Part shown: positions 9,063 through 18,281 of the stretch, one piece after another
How the letters are laid out: each line of letters begins with the position of its first letter
How positions within the stretch are numbered: the stretch's first letter is position 1
NCBI RefSeq assembly: GCF_000407185.1
Contig: NZ_KE136483.1
Location: 806,001-870,000, forward strand
Direction: 5' to 3'
DNA length: 64,000 bases
Origin: Enterococcus malodoratus ATCC 43197
GTDB lineage: Bacteria > Bacillota > Bacilli > Lactobacillales > Enterococcaceae
Program-made: the position numbers and the translations under genes
The notes under the pieces: generated by a model
What the model saw: only the letters and a program-made list of their open reading frames with translations
Databases searched by the model: none
Told to the model about the DNA's origin: nothing

Positions 9063-9853
9063 GACAGCGAGTCATTACTGCGGTCGTCGCATTAGTGATC
9101 TTTATTCCAATTTTGTATATTGGCGGGATTGCGGTAGAATTAGCGGCGGCCGTTTTAGCGGGAATTGGTGTATATGAATTATTCCGTATGAAGGGACTTG
9201 CAATTCTGAGTTTTGAGGGTGTATTGTCAATCCTAGGGGCAGTATTTTTGGTTTTACCTGCAGAAAGATGGATGCCCTTCTTAAGCGGGAATAACAGTAA
9301 TTTTCTATTATTTTATTTAACAGTAATGATTATTCTAGGATTTTCTGTTATTTCAAAAAATACGTATACTATAGACGAGGCTGGTTTTCCGGTTGTGGCG
9401 AGTCTTTATGTTGGTGTTGGTTTTCAAAATTTAGTAACAGCACGAGCTGACGGTCTAGCAATATTGCTTTTTGCTTTCTTTATCGTTTGGGCGACAGATA
9501 TCGGAGCTTACATGGTTGGCCGGAAAATCGGCAAACACAAGTTATGGCCAGATATCTCACCGAATAAGACTATCGAAGGGGCGCTTGGCGGAATCGTCAG
9601 TTCAGTGGTTGTTGCGGTAGTATTTTTCTTAGTCCAACCGCAAGTTTTTCAGCACAATTTAGTGACGATGATTATTTTTACAATTATTTTCTCGATTGTT
9701 GGTCAATTTGGCGATTTGGTTGAATCTGCGATTAAGCGTCATTATGGTGTAAAGGATTCTGGCAATATCTTACCAGGACATGGAGGTATCTTGGATCGCT
9801 TTGACAGTATGCTGTTCGTCTTTCCAATGATGCATCTATTAGGAGTGTTTTAA
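9059..9853 (+). CDS. cdsA: Phosphatidate cytidylyltransferase (CDP-diacylglycerol synthase)
   Basis: A 264-residue polytopic membrane enzyme that makes CDP-diacylglycerol from phosphatidate and CTP, the branch point of phospholipid synthesis. The CDS signature runs from about residue 223 to 248: SAIKRHYGVKDSG then PGHGGILDRFD, which holds the metal-binding aspartates. About eight hydrophobic segments precede it. It is translationally coupled to uppS and followed by a terminator. Confidence 0.95.
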   Translation: MRQRVITAVVALVIFIPILYIGGIAVELAAAVLAGIGVYELFRMKGLAILSFEGVLSILGAVFLVLPAERWMPFLSGNNSNFLLFYLTVMIILGFSVISKNTYTIDEAGFPVVASLYVGVGFQNLVTARADGLAILLFAFFIVWATDIGAYMVGRKIGKHKLWPDISPNKTIEGALGGIVSSVVVAVVFFLVQPQVFQHNLVTMIIFTIIFSIVGQFGDLVESAIKRHYGVKDSGNILPGHGGILDRFDSMLFVFPMMHLLGVF

Positions 9854-9854
9854 G

Positions 9855-9877
9855 AAGAGCGGAATCGCTCTTTTTTT
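9855..9877 (+). terminator. Terminator after cdsA
   Basis: Stem AAGAGCG/CGCTCTT with loop GAAT, then T-run. A second terminator-like hairpin with G-U pairs lies at 9964-9991 (AGCTTTGAA/TTCGGAGCT plus seven T), upstream of rseP. Confidence 0.8.
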
Positions 9878-10080
9878 GTACTTAGTTGAACGGGTGCCTT
9901 TATTAATTAGGTTCTGATAGCTAAAAAGTAATCTAATCAGCAATTAACAAAAGTTGAAAAGAGAGCTTTGAAGTTATTCGGAGCTTTTTTTAAATTTTCT
10001 ATGAAAAGAACGAGAAAAGGATATATTTTTTTGATACTGTGATAAACTAACTCTAAGAAATTAGTGAAGGTAGGGAAATT

Positions 10081-11349
10081 ATGCGTACGATTATTACGTT
10101 TTTAATCGTTTTTGGTGTCCTTGTTATTGTTCATGAGTTCGGACATTTTTTCTTTGCAAAACGTTCAGGGATTTTAGTTCGAGAATTTTCAATCGGCATG
10201 GGGCCAAAACTTATTGCTCATATGGGAAAAGATGGTACGACCTATACATTACGCTTATTGCCAATCGGCGGGTATGTTCGAATGGCTGGTTTAGAGGATG
10301 AAGAGACTGAACTTAGTCCAGGATTGCCATTATCGGTTGAATTGACTTCTGATGATGAAGTACGGCGAATCAATGTAAGTAAAAAAATTCAATTGCCTAA
10401 TAGTATACCGATGGAATTGATCTCTGCTGATCTAGTCGACGATTTGATTATCAGAGGATACGTAAATGGTGACGAGAGTCAGAAAATTACTTACAAGGTA
10501 CAACATGATGCTACAGTGATTGAGGAGAATGGCACGGAAGTTCGAATTGCGCCACGGGATGTGCAATTTCAGTCTGCGAAGTTAGGCTCACGCATTTTAA
10601 CCAACTTTGCCGGTCCGATGAACAACTTTATTTTGACAGTCATATTATTTATTGCACTGGCCTTTTTACAGGGTGGAGTTGCGGATTACAATACGAATCA
10701 AATTGGAACGGTTCAGGCAGACAGTCCGGCTGCTGCTGCTGGTCTAAAGGATCATGATGCAATTCTTTCAGTTGATGGTAAAAAAATCTCTTCCTGGGAT
10801 GACTTAACGAGTACAGTTACGAAAAAACCAGGTGAAGATTTAAAAATGGTCATCGAACACAACGGAAAAGAGAAAACGGTCCAATTAACCCCGAAAAGTG
10901 TCAAAAGCAATGGTGAAAAGGTTGGGCAAATTGGTGTAACCCCGTACATGAAAACTGGTTTTGGTGATAAGATCGTTGGGGGAGTAACTCAATCATGGGA
11001 TATGGTTAAAAGAATTTTTGGTGCCTTAGGTTCGCTTTTCACTGGATTTAGTCTAGATAAGCTTGGTGGACCTGTTATGATGTATCAAATGTCCGCGGAA
11101 GCATCGCGTGCAGGAATCAAGACAGTCATTTATTTGATGGCGCTCTTATCAGTTAACTTAGGCATCGTCAATTTACTACCGATTCCAGCATTTGATGGCG
11201 GAAAAATTTTACTGAATCTGATTGAAGGGATTCGTGGGAAACCGTTAGACCCAGATAAAGAGGGTATGATTACCATGATTGGTTTTGGGTTTATCATGCT
11301 TCTGATGATTTTAGTCACATGGAACGATATTCAACGCTTCTTTTTTTAA
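10081..11349 (+). CDS. rseP: Site-2 metalloprotease RseP/Eep
   Basis: This 422-residue intramembrane zinc protease cleaves transmembrane segments of anti-sigma factors and, in enterococci (as Eep), signal peptides that yield sex pheromones. The first membrane helix carries HEFGH (18-22), a single PDZ domain spans roughly 195-280, and the conserved NLLPIPAFDGG block (about 364-374) supplies the third zinc ligand. In many Lactobacillales proS follows; here polC follows directly about 100 bases after a terminator. Confidence 0.95.
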   Translation: MRTIITFLIVFGVLVIVHEFGHFFFAKRSGILVREFSIGMGPKLIAHMGKDGTTYTLRLLPIGGYVRMAGLEDEETELSPGLPLSVELTSDDEVRRINVSKKIQLPNSIPMELISADLVDDLIIRGYVNGDESQKITYKVQHDATVIEENGTEVRIAPRDVQFQSAKLGSRILTNFAGPMNNFILTVILFIALAFLQGGVADYNTNQIGTVQADSPAAAAGLKDHDAILSVDGKKISSWDDLTSTVTKKPGEDLKMVIEHNGKEKTVQLTPKSVKSNGEKVGQIGVTPYMKTGFGDKIVGGVTQSWDMVKRIFGALGSLFTGFSLDKLGGPVMMYQMSAEASRAGIKTVIYLMALLSVNLGIVNLLPIPAFDGGKILLNLIEGIRGKPLDPDKEGMITMIGFGFIMLLMILVTWNDIQRFFF

Positions 11350-11352
11350 ATG

Positions 11353-11382
11353 AAAGGATCGAAATTTTTTCGATCCTTTTTC
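11353..11382 (+). terminator. Terminator after rseP
   Basis: Arms AAAGGATCG/CGATCCTTT (11353-11361, 11371-11379) with a T-rich tail. Confidence 0.85.
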
Positions 11383-11447
11383 TAATGCAATCATAAAAAA
11401 AAACAGGTATACTGGAACATACTTGAAAAAGTGAAGGAGATGTCATT

Positions 11448-14400
11448 TTGTCTAAAAATCGTGAGCTATTCGAAAATTTATTACGACAAATTGAATTGCC
11501 CGAGACAGAGCAACAGCATTTAATGATTCAAACTTCTGAGATTAAAGAAGTTGTTGTTCATGAAAAATCTCGTGTATGGGAATTTTTTATTCAAACCCCT
11601 AAAATTTTACCAGCAAATTTGTTTAACTCATTTCATCAAAAGTTGCAACTTGCCTTTCAATCGATTGCAAAGGTGAAACTACATATCATACCAGAAGACG
11701 GTCAATTTGAAGAAGAACTATTGCAGAACTATTGGCAGTTGGCCTTGAATGAACAAGACTGTGATACGCCATTAGTGAAACAAGTATTAAGCAAGACTTT
11801 ACCGTTAATTCAAGGGAAACGGATTGTCCTATTGATTGATAATGAGACAGTCATTCCATTTTTGAGGCAACAATATTTACCCTTAATAGAAGAAAACTTA
11901 GTTTCTTATGGTTTCCCGCATCTGCGAATTGATCCTGAAGTTGATAAGGAACAAGCTGATAAAAAGCTGCAAGAGTTCGAAGTTCGAAAACAAGAACAGG
12001 CTCAAGCGATGCAGGAGCAAGCTGCGGCTAGCTTAGCTCAATACGAATCAAAGAAAAAAGAGAAGAAGGAAAGTGCTGGTCATTTCGATGGACCAGTTCA
12101 AATGGGCCGCAATATACCTGCGGATGAAGCAATTACACCGATGGGAAATATTATCGAAGAAGAACGCAGGATCACGATCGAAGGGTTTATCTTTGATAAA
12201 GAAGTACGTGAACTGCGATCAAAACGTAAAATCCTGATTATTAAAATGACGGATTACACTTCATCTTTTGTAGTAAAGAAATTTTCTAATGGTGAAAAAG
12301 ATGAGCAGATATTTGATGCGATCGCCAATAATAGTTGGATTCGTGTACGCGGAAGTGTACAAGAAGATACCTTCATGCGAGATCTGGTTATGAATGCACA
12401 GGACATTCAAGAAGTGAAGCATCCGGAACGGCAAGATACAGCGAAAGAAAAACGGTCCGAATTACATTTGCACACCAATATGAGTACTATGGATGCTATC
12501 AGCAGTGCTAGTGATTTAGTGGCTCAAGCAGGTAAATGGGGACACAAAGCGATTGCGATTACAGATCATGGCGGTGCGCAGTCATTCCCTGATGCTCATG
12601 CGGCGGGGAAAAAAGCCGGCGTCAAAATTTTATATGGAGTTGAAGCGAATGTTGTTTCTGATGGTGTACCTATCGCTTACAACAGTGCTCATGAATCTCT
12701 AACTGATTCGACATATGTTGTTTTTGACGTGGAGACCACTGGGCTGTCAGCGGTTTACGATACAATCATTGAATTGGCCGCGGTCAAGATGCACAAAGGA
12801 AATGTCATCGATACTTTTGAAGAATTTATTGATCCGGGACATCCCTTATCAGAGACGACCATTAATTTGACTGGTATTACTGATGAAATGGTTCGAGGAT
12901 CAAAACCTGAAAAAGAAGTCATGGAATTATTTGAAAAATTTTGTGAAGACACAATTTTAGTCGCCCATAATGCGACTTTTGATATCGGTTTTATCAACAC
13001 TACGTATGTCCGTCATGGTATGCCGGAAACACCTAACCCGGTAATTGATACACTGGAATTGGCACGTTTCTTATATCCAGAGTATAAGCGTTTTGGACTA
13101 GGAGTCTTGACGAAAAAGTTTGGTATCAATTTGGAACAACATCACCGAGCAGTTTATGATGCGGAAGCTACGGGACATCTCGCGTGGATTTTTGTTAAGG
13201 AAGCAATTGAGAAACACGACATGAACTATCATGATCAACTAAATGATCACGTGGGTGAAGGAGATTCATATAAACGTGCACGACCATTTCATGTCACAAT
13301 TTTAGCGAAGAATCAGGATGGTCTAAAAGATTTATTCAAACTGATTTCGATGTCGAATATCGAATATTTCGAGCGTGTGCCGAGGATTCCCCGCTCACAA
13401 CTAAATAAATTGCGTGAAAACCTTTTGGTCGGTTCTGCTTGCTCACAAGGTGAGATCTTTGAAGCAATGATGCAAAAAGGGGTCGAAGAGGCGAAAAATC
13501 GTGCAGCCTTTTATGATTATATTGAAGTCATGCCCAAAGCTGTTTATGCCCCCTTGATCGAACAAGAGCTAGTAAAAAATGAATCGGATTTAGAAGATAT
13601 CCTGCGAAACCTGATTCAGATTGGAAAAGATCTGGATAAAACAGTGGTCGCTACTGGAGATGTGCATTACCTGAACAAGGAGGATGCTATTTATCGGAAG
13701 ATTCTAGTTAGTTCAATGGGAGGAGCCAACCCATTAAATCGCCATAGCTTACCTGATGTTCATTTCCGGACAACGGATGAAATGCTGCAGGCCTTTAGTT
13801 TCTTAGGTCCTGAGTTGGCAAAAGAAATTGTTGTGTATGGACCAGACAAGATTGTCGAAACTTGTGAAGAAATCATTCCAGTCAAGGATGCTTTATACAC
13901 ACCTAAAATTCCAGGTTCGGAAGAAGAAATCAAAGACTTAAGTTATAACCGCGCGCGTGAATTATATGGGGATCCATTGCCAGATATTATCGAAAAACGC
14001 TTGGAAAAAGAATTAACCTCGATTATCGGTAACGGATTTTCGGTTATCTATTTGATCTCACAAAAACTGGTGCATAAAAGTAATGCCGATGGCTATTTAG
14101 TGGGTTCTCGTGGTTCAGTTGGCTCAAGTTTTGTGGCAACGATGACTGGGATTACCGAAGTGAATCCATTGCCGCCGCATTATTATTGCCCTGAGTGTCA
14201 ATATTCGGAGTTCTTTGAAGATGGTTCCTATGGTTCTGGTTTTGATATGCCGGAAAAAGCTTGTCCTAAATGTGGTGCACGCCTGAATAAAGATGGACAC
14301 GATATTCCATTTGAAACGTTCTTAGGATTCCATGGAGACAAGGTCCCCGATATCGATTTGAATTTCTCCGGTGATTATCAAGCGGAGGCCCATAATTATA

Positions 14401-15791
14401 CGAAAGTTCTATTTGGTGAAGATTACGTTTATCGTGCTGGAACGATTGGTACGGTTGCTGATAAGACAGCGTATGGATTTGTAAAGGGTTATGAGCGAGA
14501 TCATAATCTGCATTTCCGCAATGCTGAAATTGACCGTTTGGCAAAAGGTGCGACGGGTGTGAAACGAACAACCGGACAGCATCCGGGTGGGATTATCGTT
14601 ATTCCAGACTATATGGATGTATATGATTTTACACCGATCCAATACCCAGCTGATGATCAAAATTCTGAGTGGAAAACAACTCACTTTGATTTCCACTCAA
14701 TCCATGACAATGTGCTGAAACTAGATATTCTTGGACACGATGATCCGACCGTAATTCGTATGCTGCAAGAATTATCGGGGGTCGACCCAAAAACAATACC
14801 TACAGATGATCCGGAAGTAATGAAAATTTTTGCCGGTCCGCAGGTTCTTGGTGTTGAGGCTGACCAAATTTATTCTAAAACCGGGACATTAGGAATTCCT
14901 GAATTTGGTACACGTTTTGTTCGTGGTATGTTGGAAGAAACGGGCCCAACAACTTTTGCCGAATTATTGCAAATTTCTGGTTTGTCTCATGGTACGGATG
15001 TGTGGTTAGGAAATGCTGAAGAATTAATCAGTCGTGGCGAAGCAAACCTAGCTGAAGTTATCGGTTGTCGGGATGACATCATGGTTTACTTGATTCATGC
15101 GGGGCTCGATAGTGGTATGGCTTTTAAAATTATGGAGACGGTTCGTAAAGGGCAGTGGAATAAAATAGATGATGAATTGCGCGAAACCTATTTATCAGCT
15201 ATGAAGGAAAATAATGTACCAGATTGGTATATCGATTCTTGTTCAAAAATCAAGTATATGTTCCCGAAAGCCCATGCGGCAGCGTATGTGTTGATGGCGT
15301 TACGGGTAGCATACTTTAAAGTTTATTTTCCAATCCTGTATTACTGTGCCTATTTCTCTGTTCGGGCGGATGATTTTGATTTAGTCGCAATGGCAAAAGG
15401 AAAAGATGCAGTAAAAGCTGCAATGAAAGCCATCACTGACAAAGGAATGGATGCTTCAACGAAAGAAAAGAATCAATTGACCGTCTTAGAATTATGTAAT
15501 GAAATGTTGGAACGTGATTTCCATTTTGGAATGATCGACTTGTACAAATCGGATGCACAAGATTTTGTAATTGATGGTGATACTTTGATTGCGCCATTCC
15601 GTGCTGTTCCAGGACTTGGACTGAACGTAGCAAAACAAATTGTTGAAGCACGAAAAAATGGCATTTTCTTGTCAAAAGAAGATTTGGCTTCACGCGGAAA
15701 AGTTTCGAAGACATTGATCGAGTATATGGATACTCATGGTGTCTTGAAAGACTTGCCAGATGAAAATCAACTTTCATTATTTGATATGTAA
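11448..15791 (+). CDS. polC: DNA polymerase III alpha subunit, PolC type
   Basis: The 1447-residue PolC is the Gram-positive replicative polymerase. In order: an N-terminal domain and an OB fold; a PHP domain starting near residue 337 ([17 protein letters not shown]) interrupted by the DEDD 3'-5' exonuclease near 422 ([11 protein letters not shown]); the polymerase core with a four-cysteine zinc finger (CPEC near 913, CPKC near 938) and [12 protein letters not shown]; the C-terminus ends in NQLSLFDM, a beta-clamp-binding motif. The start is TTG 11448, supported by AAGGAG at 11432-11437. Length is normal. Confidence 0.97.
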   Translation: MSKNRELFENLLRQIELPETEQQHLMIQTSEIKEVVVHEKSRVWEFFIQTPKILPANLFNSFHQKLQLAFQSIAKVKLHIIPEDGQFEEELLQNYWQLALNEQDCDTPLVKQVLSKTLPLIQGKRIVLLIDNETVIPFLRQQYLPLIEENLVSYGFPHLRIDPEVDKEQADKKLQEFEVRKQEQAQAMQEQAAASLAQYESKKKEKKESAGHFDGPVQMGRNIPADEAITPMGNIIEEERRITIEGFIFDKEVRELRSKRKILIIKMTDYTSSFVVKKFSNGEKDEQIFDAIANNSWIRVRGSVQEDTFMRDLVMNAQDIQEVKHPERQDTAKEKRSELHLHTNMSTMDAISSASDLVAQAGKWGHKAIAITDHGGAQSFPDAHAAGKKAGVKILYGVEANVVSDGVPIAYNSAHESLTDSTYVVFDVETTGLSAVYDTIIELAAVKMHKGNVIDTFEEFIDPGHPLSETTINLTGITDEMVRGSKPEKEVMELFEKFCEDTILVAHNATFDIGFINTTYVRHGMPETPNPVIDTLELARFLYPEYKRFGLGVLTKKFGINLEQHHRAVYDAEATGHLAWIFVKEAIEKHDMNYHDQLNDHVGEGDSYKRARPFHVTILAKNQDGLKDLFKLISMSNIEYFERVPRIPRSQLNKLRENLLVGSACSQGEIFEAMMQKGVEEAKNRAAFYDYIEVMPKAVYAPLIEQELVKNESDLEDILRNLIQIGKDLDKTVVATGDVHYLNKEDAIYRKILVSSMGGANPLNRHSLPDVHFRTTDEMLQAFSFLGPELAKEIVVYGPDKIVETCEEIIPVKDALYTPKIPGSEEEIKDLSYNRARELYGDPLPDIIEKRLEKELTSIIGNGFSVIYLISQKLVHKSNADGYLVGSRGSVGSSFVATMTGITEVNPLPPHYYCPECQYSEFFEDGSYGSGFDMPEKACPKCGARLNKDGHDIPFETFLGFHGDKVPDIDLNFSGDYQAEAHNYTKVLFGEDYVYRAGTIGTVADKTAYGFVKGYERDHNLHFRNAEIDRLAKGATGVKRTTGQHPGGIIVIPDYMDVYDFTPIQYPADDQNSEWKTTHFDFHSIHDNVLKLDILGHDDPTVIRMLQELSGVDPKTIPTDDPEVMKIFAGPQVLGVEADQIYSKTGTLGIPEFGTRFVRGMLEETGPTTFAELLQISGLSHGTDVWLGNAEELISRGEANLAEVIGCRDDIMVYLIHAGLDSGMAFKIMETVRKGQWNKIDDELRETYLSAMKENNVPDWYIDSCSKIKYMFPKAHAAAYVLMALRVAYFKVYFPILYYCAYFSVRADDFDLVAMAKGKDAVKAAMKAITDKGMDASTKEKNQLTVLELCNEMLERDFHFGMIDLYKSDAQDFVIDGDTLIAPFRAVPGLGLNVAKQIVEARKNGIFLSKEDLASRGKVSKTLIEYMDTHGVLKDLPDENQLSLFDM

Positions 15792-15849
15792 AGAAAATGA
15801 TAAATTCAGCTTTAAAATGAAAGAGAATTCCACCATGAAAATACCAAGG

Positions 15850-15933
15850 TTGAATTTTCAGTAGAATTGTGCTACTATAACAAAGTAATCAAAGACTGAT
15901 GGTGAGTGAGCGGATTTTTCGCTCACTCTTTTT
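15850..15933 (+). promoter_or_regulatory. rimP-nusA operon promoter and leader terminator
   Basis: A promoter TTGAAT (15850-15855)-17 bp-TACTAT (15873-15878) precedes a strong hairpin, GAGTGAGCG/CGCTCACTC (15904-15912, 15920-15928), and a T-run, all before the rimP ribosome binding site. No gene lies between promoter and hairpin, so the terminator acts as an attenuator. In Bacillus subtilis the same leader position carries NusA-dependent termination that autoregulates the operon; that role here is by analogy. Confidence 0.7.
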
Positions 15934-15957
15934 AATGGAATAAAGGAGGCCGACAGT

Positions 15958-16431
15958 TTGAGCAGTGTAGTCGAAACAGTGACTGACTTAGTAACACCAA
16001 TTTTAGATGAACAAAATTTTGATTTAGTCGAAGTTGAATTTGTCAAAGAGGGAAAAAGCTGGTTTTTAAGAGTATATATTGATAAAGATGGCGGCATTGA
16101 TATTGAAGAATGTGCGTTCGTTAGCGAAAAACTTAGCGATAAATTGGATTCGATTGATCCAGATCCGATTCCACAGGCGTATTTTCTTGAGGTTTCTTCA
16201 CCTGGAGCCGAACGCCCATTGAAAAAGGAAGAAGATTACCAAAAAGCGATGAATCAATACATCAATATTTCTTTATACCAGAATGTCGATGGTGAAAAAC
16301 AATACCAAGGCTTTTTAAAAGAAGTAACGGAAGATGAGTTGACATTGACTGTAAAAATCAAAACACGCACTAAAGATATAGTCTTTGATCGGAAAAATAT
16401 CGCGAAGGCACGCTTTGCGATCGAGTTTTAA
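15958..16431 (+). CDS. rimP: Ribosome maturation factor RimP
   Basis: RimP (157 residues) assists 30S maturation. The N-terminal domain carries [20 protein letters not shown] and the following [10 protein letters not shown]; the central SSPGAERPL is the best family signature. The start is TTG 15958 because AAAGGAGG sits nine bases upstream and the product then begins at the usual place. First gene of the nusA-infB operon. Confidence 0.95.
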   Translation: MSSVVETVTDLVTPILDEQNFDLVEVEFVKEGKSWFLRVYIDKDGGIDIEECAFVSEKLSDKLDSIDPDPIPQAYFLEVSSPGAERPLKKEEDYQKAMNQYINISLYQNVDGEKQYQGFLKEVTEDELTLTVKIKTRTKDIVFDRKNIAKARFAIEF

Positions 16432-16491
16432 TTTATTGCTCACCCTTATTTAGAAAATGTTTTTTTAGTACGAGCTAGGAGGAAAGTCAAA

Positions 16492-17658
16492 ATGAGTAAA
16501 GAAATGCTGAATGCGCTGGATACTCTAGAAGCAGAAAAAGGTGTTTCGAAAGAAATCGTGATTGATGCGTTGGAGGCTGCTTTGGTCTCTGCCTATAAGC
16601 GTCATTATGGTCAATCACAAAATGTTGAAGTTGAATTCAACGAAAAGAAAGGTGACATTCATGTCTATGCTGTCAAAGAAGTGACAGAAGAGGTAATGGA
16701 TTCACAATTAGAAGTTTCTTTAAAAGATGCAATGAAAATCAATCCAGCGTATGAAATCGGCGATACAATTCGTTTCGAAGTTACGCCAAAAGATTTCGGC
16801 CGAATCGCAGCTCAAACAGCGAAGCAAGTTATCTTGCAGCGTGTACGCGAAGCAGAACGCAGCATCATCTATAATGAATATAGTGCCTATGAAAAGGATA
16901 TTATGCAAGGTGTAGTCGAACGTCAGGACAATCGTTATATCTATGTCAACCTAGGCAAAATTGAAGCGGTTCTTTCTAAACAAGATCAAATACCCAACGA
17001 ACATTATAAACCACATGACCGTATTAAAGTTTATGTATCTCGTGTAGAGAATACGTCAAAAGGACCGCAAGTTTTCGTAAGCCGCAGTCATCCAGATTTA
17101 TTACGCCGCTTATTTGAACAAGAAATTCCTGAAGTTTATGATGGTATTGTCGAAATCGTAAGCATCGCTCGCGAAGCTGGAGATCGTGCAAAAGTAGCGG
17201 TTCGTTCAACTGACCCTAATATTGATCCAGTGGGGACATGTGTCGGACCTAAAGGACAACGTGTCCAAGCCATCGTTAATGAACTAAAAGGCGAAAATAT
17301 GGACATTGTTGAATGGAATGAAGATCCAGCAGTATTCATCGCGAACTCTTTAAACCCAGCTCAAGTTGAAGATGTTATCTTCGATATTGATAATCCAAAA
17401 GTTTGTACCGTAGTTGTACCTGATTACCAATTGTCATTAGCTATCGGTAAGCGCGGACAAAACGCTCGTCTTGCGGCTAAGTTAACAGCGCACAAGATTG
17501 ATATCAAATCTGAATCGGATATGGAAGAGTTCTATGCAAATTATGATGAAACAGAAGTTGAAGAGATCGAACCAGCAGCAGACGAAGAAGTGGAAGAAAC
17601 AACTGTAGAAATGACAGAGGATGTTGAAAATAACACTTCTGAACAAAATGAAGAATAA
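16492..17658 (+). CDS. nusA: Transcription termination/antitermination factor NusA
   Basis: NusA (388 residues) binds RNA polymerase and nascent RNA and modulates pausing and termination. An N-terminal polymerase-binding domain (1-130) is followed by an S1 domain (about 135-200) and two KH domains (about 230-345) with VGPKGQRVQ and IGKRGQNARLAAKL. A very acidic tail of about 40 residues replaces the C-terminal repeats of proteobacterial NusA. The operon order rimP-nusA-ylxR-ylxQ-infB is canonical. Confidence 0.97.
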   Translation: MSKEMLNALDTLEAEKGVSKEIVIDALEAALVSAYKRHYGQSQNVEVEFNEKKGDIHVYAVKEVTEEVMDSQLEVSLKDAMKINPAYEIGDTIRFEVTPKDFGRIAAQTAKQVILQRVREAERSIIYNEYSAYEKDIMQGVVERQDNRYIYVNLGKIEAVLSKQDQIPNEHYKPHDRIKVYVSRVENTSKGPQVFVSRSHPDLLRRLFEQEIPEVYDGIVEIVSIAREAGDRAKVAVRSTDPNIDPVGTCVGPKGQRVQAIVNELKGENMDIVEWNEDPAVFIANSLNPAQVEDVIFDIDNPKVCTVVVPDYQLSLAIGKRGQNARLAAKLTAHKIDIKSESDMEEFYANYDETEVEEIEPAADEEVEETTVEMTEDVENNTSEQNEE

Positions 17659-17677
17659 GCAAATGGGAGGACAGCAA

Positions 17678-17974
17678 ATGAAAAAAAGAAAAGTTCCTTT
17701 GCGTAAATCGGTTGTTTCCGGTGAAATGTTCCCAAAAAAAGAATTGATTCGCATCGCTAAGTCAAAAGAAGGAGAAGTTTCGATTGATCCTTCAGGAAAA
17801 AAACCAGGACGCGGAGCATATGTTGCGTTAGAACCTGCTGAAGTTGAAGAAGCATGGAAAAAACGTATTCTAGACCGCACGCTGGGTACTGATTTAAGTG
17901 ATGATTTTTATCAAGAACTACTTGATTATGTAAAGCACCAAAAAGCCAGAAAAGAGCTCTTTGGCAATGAATAA
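17678..17974 (+). CDS. ylxR: YlxR family RNA-binding protein (RnpM)
   Basis: A 98-residue protein of the DUF448 family, shown in B. subtilis to bind and modulate RNase P RNA. RKSVVSGEMFPKKELIRI and KKPGRGAYV are the family blocks; the usual N-terminal CxxC-type region is reduced to KKRKVPLRK. ATG 17678 follows GGGAGG; an earlier in-frame ATG overlaps nusA and lacks a ribosome binding site. Confidence 0.9.
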   Translation: MKKRKVPLRKSVVSGEMFPKKELIRIAKSKEGEVSIDPSGKKPGRGAYVALEPAEVEEAWKKRILDRTLGTDLSDDFYQELLDYVKHQKARKELFGNE

Positions 17975-18269
17975 ACAGAAGGCCTTGAACATGTTAGGCC
18001 TTGCAATGCGTGCAGGCAAACTGATCACAGGGGAAGAAATGACGATCAACGAGATTCGCAGAAATAAGGTGAAACTCGTGATTGTTACTACTGATGCGAG
18101 TGAAAACACTCAAAAAAAAGTATCAGACAAAAGCAAATATTATCAAGCGACATGTTTTGTCGAATTTACTCAAGGAGAAATTTTAGGTGCAATTGGTAAA
18201 CCGCGAAAAGTTATCGGGGTTTTAGACCAAGGGTTCGCCAACAAAATTATGACGTTAATAACAGGTTAG
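17967..18269 (+). CDS. ylxQ: L7Ae-family ribosomal-like protein YlxQ
   Basis: A 100-residue L7Ae/L30e-fold protein expected to bind kink-turn RNA. Family markers are NMLGLAMRAGKLITGE near the start and VIVTTDAS. The start overlaps ylxR by eight bases, implying coupling; TTG 17961 is an in-frame alternative two codons upstream. It lies between ylxR and infB as in other Firmicutes. Confidence 0.9.
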   Translation: MNKQKALNMLGLAMRAGKLITGEEMTINEIRRNKVKLVIVTTDASENTQKKVSDKSKYYQATCFVEFTQGEILGAIGKPRKVIGVLDQGFANKIMTLITG

Positions 18270-18281
18270 GAAGGTGATTGC

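Noticed and set aside
9964-9991. Second terminator-like hairpin between cdsA and rseP as a riboswitch
   Set aside because: Too short, with no conserved aptamer sequence upstream; it is better explained as an extra or relict terminator.
15433-15777. 114-codon minus-strand frame at the end of polC
   Set aside because: Lies wholly over conserved polC codons with no promoter or SD.
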